A stretch of DNA of 64,000 nt from Calothrix anomala FACHB-343 (lineage in GTDB: Bacteria > Cyanobacteriota > Cyanobacteriia > Cyanobacteriales > Nostocaceae), in assembly GCF_014696435.1 (NCBI RefSeq), contig NZ_JACJQG010000030.1, positions 34,381 to 98,380 on the forward strand. The letters run 5' to 3'. Shown piece by piece: positions 18,291-26,129 of the stretch. Position 1 is the stretch's first letter. Every line of letters begins with the position of its first letter. The position numbers were made by a program, and so were the translations under genes. The notes below the pieces were generated by a model. The model ran no database searches. It worked only from the letters and a program-made list of their open reading frames with translations, and had not been told where the DNA came from.

Positions 18291-18959
18291 ATGAGTATGA
18301 CCTCTTGGTTTCGTAGACTCTCTGCTATTGCTTTTGCCATTATCGTTAGCTTAACGTTCTCTACATTGTCGGCTAACGCTGTCGTTTCAAGTGATTACAA
18401 TAAGTTGCTTATGACTAACGCATGTGTTAAATGCGATTTATCAGGAGCCGATTTATCGAATAAAGATTTATATGGTAGCGCTCTCAGTGGCGCAAATCTA
18501 TCAAACGCCAATCTCTCTGGTGCTTTACTCAATGATGCAACACTCGAAGGCGCTAACCTAACGGGAGCCAATTTATCGGGAGGCATCCTCATGGGGACAA
18601 ACTTAAAGGAGGCTCATCTAACAGGGGCTAATCTAGCTGAGGCAGATTTATATAATGCTCTGATGAGTAATACAAGGCTATCAAATGCCAATCTCACCTC
18701 AGCCGATTTAACAGAGGCTATTCTCTCTGATGCAGATTTGTCTAATGCATCGCTGAAAAATGCCAAGCTAAGGGGAGTAATTCTCTCTCGCGCTAATCTA
18801 TCAGGAACAGATTTGTCCAATACTGAAATGAGAAGATCAAGGTTATCAAATGCCAACCTTAAGCAAACTAAGCTATTTGGTGCAGATCTGTCTAATTCTC
18901 TCATGCCTGATGGAACTACCTATAATGGAGATGTCACTAGGTTTGGTGCCTATCAGTAA
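18291..18959 (+). CDS. Exported pentapeptide-repeat protein
   Basis: 222 residues. The first ~30 form a signal peptide (charged MSMTSWFRR, hydrophobic core AIAFAIIVSLTFSTL, cleavage likely after SANA). From about residue 47 to 207 the chain is built of A(D/N)LXX repeats (SGADL, SGANL, SNANL, TGANL and so on), which fold as a right-handed square beta-helix. A short Cys pair (ACVKC, about 44-48) sits just before the repeats. Such proteins are common in cyanobacterial periplasm and thylakoid lumen, and their roles are mostly unknown. Minus-strand frames over it are shadows of the repeat. Confidence 0.88.
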   Translation: MSMTSWFRRLSAIAFAIIVSLTFSTLSANAVVSSDYNKLLMTNACVKCDLSGADLSNKDLYGSALSGANLSNANLSGALLNDATLEGANLTGANLSGGILMGTNLKEAHLTGANLAEADLYNALMSNTRLSNANLTSADLTEAILSDADLSNASLKNAKLRGVILSRANLSGTDLSNTEMRRSRLSNANLKQTKLFGADLSNSLMPDGTTYNGDVTRFGAYQ

Positions 18960-18995
18960 GCTGAGAAAAGCTCAGAATTCAGCATAAAATGTTAG

Positions 18996-19021
18996 GTGGG
19001 TTGCAACTTTTGCTAACCCAC
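18996..19021 (+). terminator. Hairpin after the pentapeptide-repeat gene
   Basis: GTGGGTT (18996-19002) pairs with AACCCAC (19015-19021) over a 12-nt loop, 37 bp after the stop. No U-tract, so only a possible terminator. Confidence 0.35.
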
Positions 19022-19218
19022 TATGCAGCAAAAATTCTTCTTAATATCAGACAGATTTAAGAAATTCAAACTCAACCAATACCTCTACAATTAGTTGAGT
19101 TTGAGCGTAATATTTTCACACCATACAACAATATTTGTGATAACTTTTTTATCACTTGCTGTTAATTGTTATCAACTCATCAAGGGTTGCTATTTTCTCC
19201 ATCGCCTTGCTCTCATAT

Positions 19219-19428
19219 TTAAGCTAGTACAATATTGTGTTTGAATTCTTGGAGTTGACCTTGCACCCAATTACCACCCTTAGCTGTACATTGGTGGCAA
19301 ATTTCCCCGTAGCCGTCTCCATCATCATTACAGACAATTAATCTGGCTGCTAGCATCTGAAAAGTTTGGCGACAAATTAAACAAACTTGACTACTTTTTT
19401 CACTATTGCATTCTATTTGAAATTGCAT
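19219..19428 (-). CDS. Small Cys-rich (zinc-ribbon-like) hypothetical protein
   Basis: 69 residues starting at ATG 19428, chosen because AGGAG lies just upstream; the frame could extend 8 codons further. Two CxxC pairs (CLIC and CHQC), with a further Cys in CNDDGDGYG between them, suggest a zinc ribbon. No membrane segment. It stands alone. Family and role are not recognised. The spacer from 19429 to 19800 shows no further feature. Confidence 0.65.
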   Translation of the reverse strand: MQFQIECNSEKSSQVCLICRQTFQMLAARLIVCNDDGDGYGEICHQCTAKGGNWVQGQLQEFKHNIVLA

Positions 19429-19800
19429 ATTAATTCTCCTGGCTAAAAGCATTTAAATATGTTTATCAATAACACATTCTTTTGTATATCTCGCATCTGC
19501 AATACGAAGTGAATTCTGTAAATATTGCATGTGAGTTTAACTACAACAAATTCGTAAATCAGAAAATACAGTCAGCATTTCCTGATTTACCTTTTTTGTA
19601 ATTAATTCAAGTTTCTAAGATACGGCACCCATAATACAGCCCACTATATCCGGGTTTCCGTAAGCGTTGCCAACCTTACAGATACGGATATTTTTTTCAT
19701 AAATTAAATGGGATTTCTATATTATTCAATTCTCTGAGTAACCGCATCTATTTATGGGTAGGATTATGAAAATTAAAAGTTTTATTTTAGAATCTATGAG

Positions 19801-20673
19801 TTATTTTTGGGTAAAGAAAGCCACCTGATCTAGTTCTGGAGTCATATAAGCACAAGCCATGTGTGATGAGTTATACGCCCAGCCTACCCTTCCTTGACGA
19901 TCTATCAGGATACATCCCGCTTCACCTTTAACTTTAGATTTCAAAGCCTCTATTGCCATTTTTGCAGCTTCGTCTGGGTGTCTGTCACCAGTGAGAAAAT
20001 CGATCGCAGTTTTCGCCAAAACCACCGGGATAATCGATTCGCCATCACCTGTGGTTGAGCAACCACCAAGTTTATTATCTGCGTATAAACCACAACCAAC
20101 AAGGGCAGTGTCACCGACGCGACTACACTGTTGCTTCGTAGTTCCGCCTGTGGAAGTACCAGCAACTAAGAGACCGCTTGCATCTAAAGCTACACAACCT
20201 ACGGTGTTAGGGCGATCGCTAACTTCTCGATCCTCTTTCCACTGTTCCCATTGCTCTTGGGCAATCAAGTCTTCTTTATTACACATTTCTGCACCGCATT
20301 CGGTAGCGAAGCGTTCTGCACCCCGCGCTACTAGTAGCCTGGGTTTGTCATCCATAATTTTACGTGCTACAGAGATGGGATGACGGATACCTTGAACAGC
20401 TGCAACTGCTCCCCAATTTAAAGAGCCTTCCATAATCGCTGCGTCTAACTCTACTTCGCCATCGCTGTTGAGAGTTGCGCCCAAACTAGCATTAAATGTT
20501 GGATCGGCTTCTAATACACGAATGGCTGCTTCCACTGCTTCTGCAGCGCTACCGCCACTAATCAATACTGCCCAGCCAGCTTCTGCGGCGGCTGTACAAC
20601 CGGCATGATTTGCAGCAACTTTTTCATCAGAAATGGTTTTTGCTCCACCGTGAACGATGATAGTCGGTATCAT
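19801..20673 (-). CDS. iaaA: Isoaspartyl peptidase / L-asparaginase (plant-type Ntn hydrolase)
   Basis: 290 residues. The precursor autocleaves before a threonine that becomes the catalytic N-terminus: here RPNTVGCVALD with Thr157. The substrate-site motifs STGGTTKQQCSRVGDTALVG follow. It hydrolyses beta-aspartyl dipeptides and asparagine. In cyanobacteria it splits the beta-Asp-Arg made by cyanophycinase, so it complements cphB and cphA2 about 12 kb away. It lies 14 bp behind hflX on the same strand, with an AGGAA ribosome site, so probably co-transcribed with it. Confidence 0.93.
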   Translation of the reverse strand: MIPTIIVHGGAKTISDEKVAANHAGCTAAAEAGWAVLISGGSAAEAVEAAIRVLEADPTFNASLGATLNSDGEVELDAAIMEGSLNWGAVAAVQGIRHPISVARKIMDDKPRLLVARGAERFATECGAEMCNKEDLIAQEQWEQWKEDREVSDRPNTVGCVALDASGLLVAGTSTGGTTKQQCSRVGDTALVGCGLYADNKLGGCSTTGDGESIIPVVLAKTAIDFLTGDRHPDEAAKMAIEALKSKVKGEAGCILIDRQGRVGWAYNSSHMACAYMTPELDQVAFFTQK

Positions 20674-20687
20674 AGAATTTCCTTTAA

Positions 20688-22376
20688 TTAGTAAGAATTT
20701 TGCGGAATTGTAATTGATTCTGTAGGTTCATCGATGAGTTCAAGCGATCGCCTTTTTAATGTCTCTAAACCTAAGTGCTGAGTCGCTGATATAAACACAG
20801 ATTCTGGGTATCTTTCCTGTGCTGCTACTAAAGTTTCCTTGGTGACGCGATCGGTTTTGTTAAAAGCAATCAGACTCTTTTCGGGAATTTCTGGCATTTC
20901 TGCGAGTATTTCTTCAACGCTGACAATATGGTTTTCCCAAGCTGGGTGAGATAAATCCACAACATGAATTAAAGCGTCTGCCTCTATCACTTCCTCTAAG
21001 GTGGCGCGAAAAGCATCCATTAGCGGTGGTGGGAGCTCGTGAATAAACCCGACTGTATCTGTCAGCAGAATTGAGCGGCGTTGTTTTGTTTCCGGTTCAA
21101 TAATTACCACCTTACGTGTTGTCGGATCGAGGGTGGCGAAGAGTTGATCTGCGGTGTAAACCTCGGCATTAGTTAATACATTCAATAAAGTAGATTTACC
21201 TGCATTTGTATAACCGACTAATGCCACAACGGGAATTTCTTGTTCTTGTCGTTGTTGTCGAATCCGGGCGCGATGTGCTTGTAATTGGTTAACTTCTTCT
21301 TGTAGTTGGGCAATTCGCCGTTGAATCACTCGCCGTTCCGTCTCTAGCTTAGTTTCACCAGGCCCCCGCGTTCCAATCCCCGCACCTAATCTAGACATTT
21401 CCTGACCGCGACCGCGCAGGCGAGGTAACATATATTCGAGTTGTGCCAATTCTACTTGTAATTTTCCCTCTTGAGTACGCGCCCGTTGAGCGAAAATATC
21501 GAGAATTACCTCTGTACGATCTACAACTCTTATACCTATTTCTTGTTCCAAATTGCGGGCTTGAGATGCAGAAATATCTCTATCGAAAACAATCAAATTA
21601 GCACCAACTTTTTGGGCTAAAAGCTTGACTTCTTCCACCTTTCCTTTACCAACAACAGTTTGCGGATGGGGGCGATCGCGCTTTTGTCGCATGACATCGA
21701 GGACAATTCCCCCAGCACTTTCAACTAAACGCACCAGTTCCGCAAGTCCATCTTCAAACCTTTGGGTAGATACATCATCGGTATGTACTCCAACTAATAA
21801 AACTCTATCTTGGTCAGATATGATGTCTTGAGAAAGAAATACACTCCCTCCAGCATCAGCAATTTCTTTTTCCCATTCCGCAACTAAAATATCGAATTCT
21901 TGTTCAGTTAAATCATCCAAAGTTAGAGGAGGCGAAATTATCCAAGGATTTTCTGGATCGGGGAAAAGATAAGCTAAAAAAGCGTCATCTATTTCACCAT
22001 CAATTATAGTTAACATTACCAAAGCATCTAAGCGCTGATTTGTCATTGCTACCAACGCTGATAAATCAGGCAATTCGGATTTAAATTGAGTAGTAATACA
22101 ACGAATTCCGCTTAAACGTTCTGCACTGCGACGGGGTAATTCATCAGTTGGAATTTGCGTCTGGCTTGGTGTTCCTACTGCAACGCGGATAACTTGTCCG
22201 CGCCGATTTATATAACAACAAATTTGGTGATGGATATCGGTACTTAAATTAGCTAAAGTTTGAGCAAACTCTGCCGTAATAAATCTATCTCCCGGTTCCC
22301 TTTGCTCGTAAAGCTGCTGTAATCGTTTGATTTGGCTAGCTTTTATTCCTTGAATATTGCCATAAATATTTTGCAT
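20688..22376 (-). CDS. hflX: GTPase HflX
   Basis: 562 residues. Ribosome-associated GTPase that rescues or splits stalled ribosomes under stress. An extra N-terminal region of about 185 residues precedes the HflX core domain (TVVGKGKVEEVKLL at 240-253, GRGQEMSRLGAGIGTRGPGE around 322-341). The G domain follows: G1 GYTNAGKST (388-396), G3 DTVGF, G4 NKTD. The N-terminal extension makes it longer than E. coli HflX (about 426 residues), as is usual in cyanobacteria. First gene of a two-gene operon with the isoaspartyl peptidase. Confidence 0.95.
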   Translation of the reverse strand: MQNIYGNIQGIKASQIKRLQQLYEQREPGDRFITAEFAQTLANLSTDIHHQICCYINRRGQVIRVAVGTPSQTQIPTDELPRRSAERLSGIRCITTQFKSELPDLSALVAMTNQRLDALVMLTIIDGEIDDAFLAYLFPDPENPWIISPPLTLDDLTEQEFDILVAEWEKEIADAGGSVFLSQDIISDQDRVLLVGVHTDDVSTQRFEDGLAELVRLVESAGGIVLDVMRQKRDRPHPQTVVGKGKVEEVKLLAQKVGANLIVFDRDISASQARNLEQEIGIRVVDRTEVILDIFAQRARTQEGKLQVELAQLEYMLPRLRGRGQEMSRLGAGIGTRGPGETKLETERRVIQRRIAQLQEEVNQLQAHRARIRQQRQEQEIPVVALVGYTNAGKSTLLNVLTNAEVYTADQLFATLDPTTRKVVIIEPETKQRRSILLTDTVGFIHELPPPLMDAFRATLEEVIEADALIHVVDLSHPAWENHIVSVEEILAEMPEIPEKSLIAFNKTDRVTKETLVAAQERYPESVFISATQHLGLETLKRRSLELIDEPTESITIPQNSY

Positions 22377-22533
22377 AAAGTAAATAATTCACAATTAACT
22401 TTTTAATTCCGTACCTTATATTTTGATTCCTTTTAAGTTAATTTAATCTACCAAAGGAAATAGGCACTAAATCTTTACATCTTGCTTATTTTATGTATTG
22501 AATAGTGTGATTTTCTTAATTACGAATTATGAA

Positions 22534-22664
22534 AAACTCCGATCCTTGGTTAGAGTTGTTGGACATAAGGAAGAGAGCATGGCAAAGAATTACCAATGCC
22601 CAATACCCCAAGTCGGCGGGCAGCTATCCCTCTCCACCCAGGGATCGGAGTTTCCCGCCGACTT
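22534..22664. repeat. Interleaved inverted repeats between galE and hflX
   Basis: Two perfect inverted repeats overlap in order A-B-A'-B': A AAACTCCGATCC (22534-22545) with A' (22642-22653), and B AAGTCGGCGGG (22610-22620) with B' (22654-22664). A' and B' are directly adjacent. This is pseudoknot topology in any transcript that reads through from galE. A plus-strand frame from 22529 is not credible coding. Confidence 0.8.
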
Positions 22665-22678
22665 CTGATGAACTGGTG

Positions 22679-23668
22679 TTATTTGTGCCTTTTTATGTGC
22701 CATTCCCAAGCATGGCGAATAATCTCATTTAAATTGGGGTATTCAGGTCGCCAACCTAATTTTTGTCTGGCTTTATCGCTACTACCGACTAAAATAGGCG
22801 GGTCACCAGGGCGGCGATCGCGTTCTTCGATTTTGAGAACTTTTCCTGTAACTTCCTTAGCAGTTTCTATTACTTCCCTAACCGAAAAGCCGCTACCATT
22901 GCCGAGATTAAATACTTCACTTTCTCCACCTTTAAGCAGATATTCTAAACCTAAAATATGTGCTTGTGCCAAGTCAGTTACATGAATATAATCTCGGATA
23001 CAAGTACCATCTGTTGTCGGGTAATCAGTACCGAAAATAACAATAGATTCCCGTTTACCTAAAGCAGCTAATAGCACCAATGGTATCAGATGAGTTTCTG
23101 GTTCGTGGTCTTCACCTAACAAGCCATTGGGGTCAGCACCAGCAGCATTAAAATAGCGGAAACGTACAGACTTTAAATTGTAAGCTGTATCAAAATCAGA
23201 TAAAATTCGCTCTACCATCCATTTGCTAGTAGCATAAGGGCTAATTGGGTCTTGGGGATGGTTTTCTGTTAGGGGAATAAACTGAGGAACACCGTAAAGA
23301 GCGCAAGTAGAAGAAAAGATAAATTTGTTGACTGACGCTTTTAGCATGGCTTCTAAAAGTGTCAGAGTACCGACAACATTATTTTGATAATATTTGGCAG
23401 GCTGGGTAACAGATTCACCTACAGCAATATAGGCAGCAAAATGCATTACAGCAGCTATATTGTGAGTAGAAAATATGTTGTCAAGAAGAGAGCGATCGCT
23501 CATATCGCCAACAATCAATTTTACCTGCAAAACATCTTCTACAAGTTCTCGATGTCCATTAGACAGATTATCTAAAACAATAACTTCATAACCTGCATTT
23601 TTTAGAGCTAATACTGCATGGGAGCCAATATAGCCGGCTCCTCCCGTAACTAAAATTGTGTTTTTCAT
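22679..23668 (-). CDS. galE: UDP-glucose 4-epimerase
   Basis: 329 residues. Interconverts UDP-glucose and UDP-galactose using tightly bound NAD. The Rossmann motif GGAGYIG is at 9-15, the catalytic Ser/Thr is in SSTCALYG (119-126) and the Tyr-Lys pair is YATSK (145-149). Length is normal. It is the last gene of a minus-strand group with the GH1-RmlD and GT-Glf fusions, so it probably supplies UDP-galactose to the mutase. It also completes the Leloir route with galT and galK. Confidence 0.95.
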   Translation of the reverse strand: MKNTILVTGGAGYIGSHAVLALKNAGYEVIVLDNLSNGHRELVEDVLQVKLIVGDMSDRSLLDNIFSTHNIAAVMHFAAYIAVGESVTQPAKYYQNNVVGTLTLLEAMLKASVNKFIFSSTCALYGVPQFIPLTENHPQDPISPYATSKWMVERILSDFDTAYNLKSVRFRYFNAAGADPNGLLGEDHEPETHLIPLVLLAALGKRESIVIFGTDYPTTDGTCIRDYIHVTDLAQAHILGLEYLLKGGESEVFNLGNGSGFSVREVIETAKEVTGKVLKIEERDRRPGDPPILVGSSDKARQKLGWRPEYPNLNEIIRHAWEWHIKRHK

Positions 23669-23713
23669 TGGGCATTGGATTTAAAATCCGTTTTTCACAA
23701 AATCTCAAATTTC

Positions 23714-25915
23714 TTATCTTCTATCTTCCAAGTAGCGGGAAATGGCACTATCAAGGTGTGACATTAATTCACCGCGACTGCTACCGAGAACGCTGTAGAC
23801 TGGACGGGGAGCGATGAAACCTAGTTCTTGGGTGGGTACAGAAATTAAACTGTTGACACTCACACCGGCTTTTTTGGCGGCTAATCTTGCTAAGTCAGCC
23901 CAAGCAATAGCCCCTTTATTCGCTAAGTGCCATAAACCGTTCTCGCCATCAATCAGCAAATCTAGGCTGGTATGAACGAGATCCGGTACATAGGTAGGAG
24001 AGACGATCGCGTCTTCTGCGGCGACAAAGGTATTCCCGGCTGCTAATTGGCGTAAGGCGATGGTGACGAAGTTGTACTCATCCCAAGGGCCGAAAAATGC
24101 ACTGGTGCGAATCACCAAAGATGCAGGATTAGCTTGCAATACTAGCTTTTCTGCCAATACTTTGCTACAGCCATAGACATTCAGAGGAGCAACGTTATCA
24201 GTTTCCACATAGGGATTAGAGACAGCGCCATCAAATACTAAATCTGAGGAGAAAGTCAGGAGTGCTACGTGATGTTGAGCGCAAGCGGCTGCTAAAATTG
24301 CCGGGCCTTCAGCGTTTACCTTTAAACAAATATGGGGTTCCCGTTCGGCATCATCTACGCGCACATATCCGGCAGCGTTAACAACTGCCCAAGGTTGTAA
24401 TTCATCAAGGACTTGATTCACGGAAGCTGGATTAGCAATATCCATATCTTGCCGTGTCAGTAGGCGATAGGATATACCTCTAACTTCACACAACCGTGCA
24501 AAAGCCTTGCCCAGAGTCCCTGTAGCTCCAATAATTACCAAAGGACGAGGGGAAAGTTGAGAAGCGAACTCCTCTTTGCTTTTGCCACAGCTAACTGCTG
24601 GATAAACCAAACGTGTTGGACGATGCCACCAGCCTGGGGTTTCAAGTATGGGGTGATTGGGTTTACGTCCTGCTGCTAAATCTTGCACCATTTTAGCGAT
24701 CGCAGTTTTTCTGGGACGTAGCGATCGCAAATCAAACACCCCTGACTCGTAATATCCAACACAGCGAGTCAGTAAACTATTCCAATCAAAGCTGCCGAGA
24801 AGCGCCCAAGCTGTGACAGCGCGAACATCCGCACCTTGTTCTCGTAATTCTTGGGCGGCATTCCAAACTTCATTCAGCCAGCGTAACTGTTCTTCACGAG
24901 TGCAACTGAGATGAACTTCTGTAACAGCTAGAGGTAGTTGATAGCGTTCCCATGTCTCTTTGAGCAAGGTACGCGGGCCTGCTAAACCTTCAGTGCATAC
25001 TCGTACAGCTTCCACATCTGCATAGTTATCCCGCCCATTACCGCCATGGGTGCAAGCTGGATAATTTTCGAGATTTTCATCTAAAAAGCGCTCGCTTGTG
25101 AGGTAATGGTTAATGCCAATAATGTCAGGCGGACAGGTATTTTGGCTAAATACTGCCAGTTCAGCCTCGCTGATACCACTGTCGCGCAAGTAATCCCACA
25201 TGGGATGAGTTGGAGTAATTTGACCGCACAATAAATCTAAACTCAACCAACGGCGCTCATTTTCAAATTCTGCTTGATACGCTAGTTTTGCTGTACTGTA
25301 AGTCTTACCCAAATCTTCCGTTTGTACTAGTTTGGCATCGGGGTTAACTTCGCGGATAGCTTGCATCGAAAGTGCGATCGCTCGACATTCCCCTAATAAC
25401 GCACGGGCAAAAGTTAAATCGTCTCTGCCGTGAGGATACCAGTGTCCGTACATCCCACTGAATCTGGCTGTTGTCAGTGGTTCGTTGATTGGTGTGTAAT
25501 GGGTCACCCAAGGATAGCGTTTCGCCACCGCACGGGCAAAAACCGCTAATTTCTCTGGAAATTCTGGGTCTATCAAGCTCGTATCACGGGGGCCGCTACC
25601 ATGATGTACTAAACCCACAATCGGACGAATACCGAGTTCCCGTAAACGTTCTAATCGTTCATCCGCCCAAGACCAGTCAGCATTCTCTAAACCATTGGGC
25701 GCGATCCGCTCCCACAGCACAGGATAACGGATCGCCTGTATCCCCAGTTCAGCGAATAAATCTAGGTCATCCAAGCGCATTGCATGACCGTTGCGTTCTA
25801 ACTGATCGAAATACTCTTCACCCACACGATTAACCGTACACTCCACACCAGCCCACACTTCTAAGGGAAGTTGTGATTTCGTAGTGTTAAGTGTCGATTG
25901 GAAAGCAGAAGCCAT
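23714..25915 (-). CDS. GH1 glycosidase-like / RmlD (dTDP-4-dehydrorhamnose reductase-like) fusion
   Basis: 733 residues in two parts. Residues ~18-420 match family 1 glycoside hydrolases: acid/base Glu145 in TPINEP (141-146) and a nucleophile-position Glu333 in AVTEVHLS, where typical GH1 enzymes read (I/V)TENG. Residues ~457-733 are an SDR of the RmlD type: Rossmann GATGTLGKAF (463-472), DAEREP, SSDLVFDG and YGCSK. RmlD enzymes reduce dTDP-4-keto-sugars to dTDP-rhamnose. Neither half has a signal peptide, so the fusion is cytoplasmic. It lies 45 bp upstream of galE. The combination suggests glycan or sugar-nucleotide work on one substrate, but the true activity is unknown. Confidence 0.85.
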   Translation of the reverse strand: MASAFQSTLNTTKSQLPLEVWAGVECTVNRVGEEYFDQLERNGHAMRLDDLDLFAELGIQAIRYPVLWERIAPNGLENADWSWADERLERLRELGIRPIVGLVHHGSGPRDTSLIDPEFPEKLAVFARAVAKRYPWVTHYTPINEPLTTARFSGMYGHWYPHGRDDLTFARALLGECRAIALSMQAIREVNPDAKLVQTEDLGKTYSTAKLAYQAEFENERRWLSLDLLCGQITPTHPMWDYLRDSGISEAELAVFSQNTCPPDIIGINHYLTSERFLDENLENYPACTHGGNGRDNYADVEAVRVCTEGLAGPRTLLKETWERYQLPLAVTEVHLSCTREEQLRWLNEVWNAAQELREQGADVRAVTAWALLGSFDWNSLLTRCVGYYESGVFDLRSLRPRKTAIAKMVQDLAAGRKPNHPILETPGWWHRPTRLVYPAVSCGKSKEEFASQLSPRPLVIIGATGTLGKAFARLCEVRGISYRLLTRQDMDIANPASVNQVLDELQPWAVVNAAGYVRVDDAEREPHICLKVNAEGPAILAAACAQHHVALLTFSSDLVFDGAVSNPYVETDNVAPLNVYGCSKVLAEKLVLQANPASLVIRTSAFFGPWDEYNFVTIALRQLAAGNTFVAAEDAIVSPTYVPDLVHTSLDLLIDGENGLWHLANKGAIAWADLARLAAKKAGVSVNSLISVPTQELGFIAPRPVYSVLGSSRGELMSHLDSAISRYLEDRR

Positions 25916-25952
25916 AATTTACAACTCAAGCTGATATTTGATTTTTCAACTA

Positions 25953-26036
25953 AGACTTACCCACAAAATCTCTCAAATTCTTATTCCTCTGCGGACTCTG
26001 CGGTTTCTTTTTCCGTTGTCCTTGCATAAGTCCTAT
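25953..26036. repeat. Short inverted-repeat element, GACTTACGCA family (decayed)
   Basis: Ends GACTTACCCA and TGCATAAGTCCTA resemble the perfect ends of the 46383-46533 copy. The core contains CTCTGCGGACTCTGCGG, similar to other cores in this window. Confidence 0.55.
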
Positions 26037-26044
26037 CAAATTTT

Positions 26045-26129
26045 GTAGGGTGTGTTGTCGCGTAGCGCAACGCACCGGACTATTCAAAATTCTCGGTGCG
26101 TTAGGACTAAAGTCCATAACGCACCCTAC
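26045..26129. repeat. Palindromic repeat (GTAGGGTGCGTT family)
   Basis: GTAGGGTGTGTT (26045-26056) faces AACGCACCCTAC (26118-26129), with an inner palindrome GTCGCGTAGCGCAACGC. It ends directly at the stop codon of the GT-Glf gene (26130) and may serve as its 3' structure. A related sequence lies within 17574-17817. Confidence 0.65.

Noticed and set aside
22529-22985. Two plus-strand frames near the galE end
   Set aside because: They run through the interleaved inverted repeats and antisense to galE, with no protein character.
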